Below, in pieces: positions 31,400 to 33,426 of a stretch of 33,426 nt of DNA. This DNA is from Bryobacterales bacterium. Its GTDB lineage: Bacteria > Acidobacteriota > Terriglobia > Bryobacterales > Bryobacteraceae. The DNA lies in contig JAHCHD010000040.1 of the NCBI GenBank assembly GCA_026129915.1, forward strand, positions 1 to 33,426, written 5' to 3'. How positions within the stretch are numbered: the first letter of the stretch is position 1; the number at the start of each line of letters is the position of its first letter. The notes beneath the pieces were generated by a model. That model made no database searches, was not told where the DNA came from, and saw nothing but the letters and a program-made list of their open reading frames with translations. Both the position numbers and the translations under genes were made by a program.

Positions 31400-31708
31400 A
31401 TGGCACTTACCGATGTAGTCAAACAATCGAAGAAGTCCCATAGCTCTGTGCAAGCTGCGGTGGCGAAGGCAGAGTCACTTTCGGTGAATGCAAAGGCTAG
31501 GCTTCAGAGCATGGGAGGCGCGGTGGCGGTGGCCAACGCCCTTTTCGCGGCCGTGAATAGCGCGGTTACCATCACGGTAGGGCAGGCTATACAGTGGCTT
31601 GAGAATGCGCTGAAGAAACTGATTCCGGCGGTGATGGGTTTCCTGGTGAAGTTTCTTGGGCTTGGCGACAAGAATGCACTGAAACTCGCGCTGGAGCAGC
31701 TAACCTGA
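31400..31708 (+). CDS. Small protein with a hydrophobic C-terminal segment
   Basis: A 102-residue protein that I cannot assign to a family. Residues 1-40 are polar and helical, with DVVKQSKKSHSSVQAAVAKAE. Two hydrophobic stretches follow: about 40-58 (GAVAVANALFAAVNSAVTI) and about 68-92 with LKKLIPAVMGFLVKFLGLGD. The last motif resembles hydrophobic segments in large proteins encoded with extracellular contractile injection systems, but this is recalled similarity, not a search result. A strong ribosome binding site AAGGGGG precedes the ATG by five bases, so expression is likely. It is not in an operon; a long hairpin follows downstream at 31812-31867. Confidence 0.7.
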   Translation: MALTDVVKQSKKSHSSVQAAVAKAESLSVNAKARLQSMGGAVAVANALFAAVNSAVTITVGQAIQWLENALKKLIPAVMGFLVKFLGLGDKNALKLALEQLT

Positions 31709-31811
31709 TCGTTCCGTAGTCGACTACGCACACTGAAATTCACCTGCCAGGATCCTTCTGCGTTCTGCAACCGGACGTGGAGCTAGCCGATTCTGCCTTC
31801 AAAACAGAGTA

Positions 31812-31867
31812 ATGCTGCTGAGCGCCCCCGGGGATCCCATTGGGTGGATTCCCGGGGGCGGCAGCAT
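31812..31867. terminator. Long hairpin between convergent genes
   Basis: The arms at 31823-31837 and 31846-31860 pair over 15 positions with a single G-T wobble (CGCCCCCGGGGATCC against GGATTCCCGGGGGCG), around the eight-base loop CATTGGGT. An outer ATGCTGC (31812-31818) and GCAGCAT (31861-31867) pair across a four-base bulge. It lies between the small gene ending at 31708 and the secreted protein gene ending at 31887, and could terminate both. On the minus strand the stem is followed by a modestly T-rich tract, so the minus-strand role is better supported. Confidence 0.6.
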
Positions 31868-31886
31868 TGCCATGCGGCGCTCGCAA

Positions 31887-32885
31887 CTAGCGGCGGAAGT
31901 CGATGCGAATGCGGTCTCGCCCGGCGTTGCCGTTGAGGTCGATGCGGTCGAGGCGATTGTTGTTCGTGTAGTCCACCCGCATCACGCCCACCACCGCGCC
32001 CTCACTGGAATTATCCAAATCCACCTCGTAGAACCCAGCAGAGGAATTGCGAATCACGCCTTGGAACTCTACGGATCGGTTCGCCGTAGTATCAATGCGC
32101 ACCATGGCCCGGTTGCCGTTCACACGCACATCCGCGCGACTCACCAGCAGATTGTCCCTGCCATTCCATGCAACGGTACCTCGGCCAGTGCTCGCCAGAC
32201 TTGCTGGCGGAGGCGTACTGCCCCAACCCGAGCCGGTGCCCCATCCGCTGCCCTGGTTGCCACTGCCCCAGCCTCCTGCTTGGTTGCCGCTCTGGTTGCC
32301 ACTCTGGTTTCCGGTGCCCCAACCGTTGTTGGAACTGCCAGCATTCGAACTGCTACCTCTGCCTGGGCGTTCAGGACGATTCGAACTGGAGGAACCGCTT
32401 CCCCATGAGCCACCGCCCGATCCTCCGCTATCCGATGACCCGGCCAGATCCCACTTGATCCGCACGTGGTAGCGCCCGTCGCCACTCTGCGGGTCCCGCA
32501 CATTAAATACTGCGCGCATGCCATTCCGGCGGTTTGGTTCGTCGATCAACTCCGCACGTCCCCGGCCATCACGCACTTCCCATCGCAAGTTGTTTACCAC
32601 CCCGCGTGGCAGCGGGAAGTTGCACTCGGAGCCCACGTCCTGAGGGTCCCGCCCGGCAAGTGTGCGTGTCTCCACCCGGTTGCCGCTAAGAGCAAACTCA
32701 ACCTCGTTGTCCACACGGATACGGATATCGCACTGGCCTTCCCCGCGCGGCACGTCGGTGCGGGTCATCTTCTTCGCCGTGAAGCTGACGTTTGCGGCCG
32801 CGGGAATCGCTATACCTAGCAAAAGGGCCGCGGGCAGAGCCAGCACGGCCGTTCGTCGAGGCAGATCGCTAAGGAAATACAACAT
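31887..32885 (-). CDS. Secreted protein with Gly/Ser/Asn-rich linker
   Basis: A 332-residue exported protein of unknown function. A signal peptide (RRTAVLALPAALLLGIAIPAAA) is followed by one beta-rich domain (about 35-150) containing GQCDIRIRVDNEVEFALSGN, RTLAGRDPQDVGSECNFPL and GDGRYHVRIKWDL, then a low-complexity linker (about 155-235) with repeats of GNQSGNQ, GWGTG and GSGSSSS, and a second beta-rich domain (about 235-332) with VRVNGNRAMVRIDTTANRSVEFQGVI and NNNRLDRIDLNG near the end. The ATG at 32885 is supported by GGAG seven bases upstream; the open frame before it lacks such support. Probably a periplasmic or cell-surface protein, with the linker joining two modules. Confidence 0.78.
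   Translation of the reverse strand: MLYFLSDLPRRTAVLALPAALLLGIAIPAAANVSFTAKKMTRTDVPRGEGQCDIRIRVDNEVEFALSGNRVETRTLAGRDPQDVGSECNFPLPRGVVNNLRWEVRDGRGRAELIDEPNRRNGMRAVFNVRDPQSGDGRYHVRIKWDLAGSSDSGGSGGGSWGSGSSSSNRPERPGRGSSSNAGSSNNGWGTGNQSGNQSGNQAGGWGSGNQGSGWGTGSGWGSTPPPASLASTGRGTVAWNGRDNLLVSRADVRVNGNRAMVRIDTTANRSVEFQGVIRNSSAGFYEVDLDNSSEGAVVGVMRVDYTNNNRLDRIDLNGNAGRDRIRIDFRR
32282..32317 (-). repeat. 12-base tandem repeat coding for GNQ-S units
   Basis: Three adjacent 12-base units beginning GGTTGCCGCTCT, GGTTGCCACTCT and GGTTTCCGGTGC encode the GNQS-type repeats in the linker of the secreted protein. The units differ at a few sites, so copy number may vary between strains. Confidence 0.6.
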
Positions 32886-33114
32886 GGTTGAGCTCCTACC
32901 ACCAATCCTTGGATTTGCAGATGTCGAACCAGCGTTGGCGCCTTGCGTATGGCTGGGACAAAGCCCCGTACGGGGCATTCATACGCGATGGGGCGGCCAA
33001 GCCCTCCAGTCACCCGCAGGATATCATGGATCCTGGGCCAGAGCTCCCGTTCACACCGCTGCTTACACTGCGGATTGACCGTGGTGGCGGGCCGCAAGTT
33101 GCTGGTCGTCTGAC

Positions 33115-33426
33115 GTGCAAATCTCCGCCACCATTATCGCTTTCAATGAGGAGCGCAACATCGCACGCGCCATCGAAAGCCTGCGCTGCTGCGAGGAAAT
33201 CCTTGTTGTGGATAGCGGATCCACCGACCGTACCTGCGAGATTGCCCGGCTCCATGGAGCCCGCGTGGTGGAAGCCGCCTGGCTGGGTTATGCCGCGCAG
33301 AAGAATCACGCGGCATCGCTTGCCTCGCACGATTGGATCCTCTCCATCGACGCCGACGAGGCTCTCAGTGAGGCCCTTGAGGGCGAGATTTGGAAGCTCA
33401 AGAAGCAGGGACCGCAGTACGATGCG
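33115..33426 (+). CDS. Family 2 glycosyltransferase, 5' part
   Basis: The first 104 codons of a glycosyltransferase of the GT2 family that runs off the right edge. It reads ISATIIAFNEERNIARAIES, then ILVVDSGSTDRTCEIARLHGARVVEA, WLGYAAQKNHAA and SIDADEAL, the last being the DxD-type nucleotide-sugar and metal site. This pattern matches the KdtX/WaaE-like branch involved in lipopolysaccharide core or cell-surface glycan assembly; the specific sugar is unknown. The GTG at 33115 is the only start before the first strand, and no good ribosome binding site precedes it. Confidence 0.85.
   Translation, partial: MQISATIIAFNEERNIARAIESLRCCEEILVVDSGSTDRTCEIARLHGARVVEAAWLGYAAQKNHAASLASHDWILSIDADEALSEALEGEIWKLKKQGPQYDA

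Noticed and set aside
32282..32317. Short tandem repeats that could suggest a CRISPR-like or regulatory array.
   Set aside because: The units are 12 bases, adjacent without spacers, and in frame with the Gly/Asn/Gln/Ser linker of the secreted protein, so they are coding repeats.

Overview
The window is about 33.4 kb of GC-rich bacterial chromosome, gap-free in coding terms, with genes on both strands in short operons. No rRNA, tRNA, insertion sequence, prophage or CRISPR array was seen. The mix of genes suggests an Acidobacteriota genome of the Bryobacterales/Solibacter type: a sodium:solute symporter next to a DUF1080 glycoside-active protein, a Tat-exported Gfo/Idh/MocA oxidoreductase, an orphan gluconate 2-dehydrogenase subunit 3-like protein, DUF1697, and an rpmH-rnpA-yidD-yidC-jag-mnmE cluster. 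This placement is inference from gene content, not from a marker-gene comparison.

Layout. 1-2.6 kb: a cut-off HTH-cupin regulator with its own strong promoter, a VOC protein under an AraC-type regulator, and a DUF1697 protein. 2.7-7.5 kb (minus): the classical rpmH-rnpA-yidD-yidC-jag-mnmE operon for ribosomal protein L34, RNase P protein, membrane insertion, an RNA-binding protein and tRNA modification. 7.7-10.2 kb (plus): a radical SAM/SPASM-like protein and an RhlE-type DEAD-box helicase followed by a clear terminator. 10.3-12.25 kb: an iron-type alcohol dehydrogenase paired with an LsrG/ABM-like monooxygenase, and a small conserved-looking protein of unknown function.

12.3-14.7 kb (minus) is the most interesting part: a three-gene cassette encoding a PAAR-domain protein with a C-terminal HExxH metallopeptidase domain of the M91 (NleD-like) type, a lipoprotein, and an FHA protein whose C-terminus looks like a DcrB/DUF1795 (Eag-type) domain. 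I read it as an orphan type VI secretion effector, a candidate immunity protein, and a candidate FHA-linked effector chaperone. No T6SS structural genes are in the window. 

14.8-18.2 kb: a thioredoxin-like/cytochrome c protein divergent from a sodium:solute symporter and a DUF1080 (3-keto-disaccharide hydrolase) protein. 18.4-22.0 kb: a complete potABCD-type polyamine ABC importer with all junctions translationally overlapped. 22.0-28.3 kb: DUF2721 membrane protein, secreted esterase, Tat-exported oxidoreductase, a GAF-receiver-Hpt signalling protein without a kinase domain, and the gluconate dehydrogenase subunit 3-like protein. 28.4-31.3 kb: folC, plsC and rlmA housekeeping genes. 31.4-33.4 kb: a small hydrophobic protein, a long hairpin, a secreted Gly/Ser/Asn-rich protein and the start of a family 2 glycosyltransferase cut by the window end.
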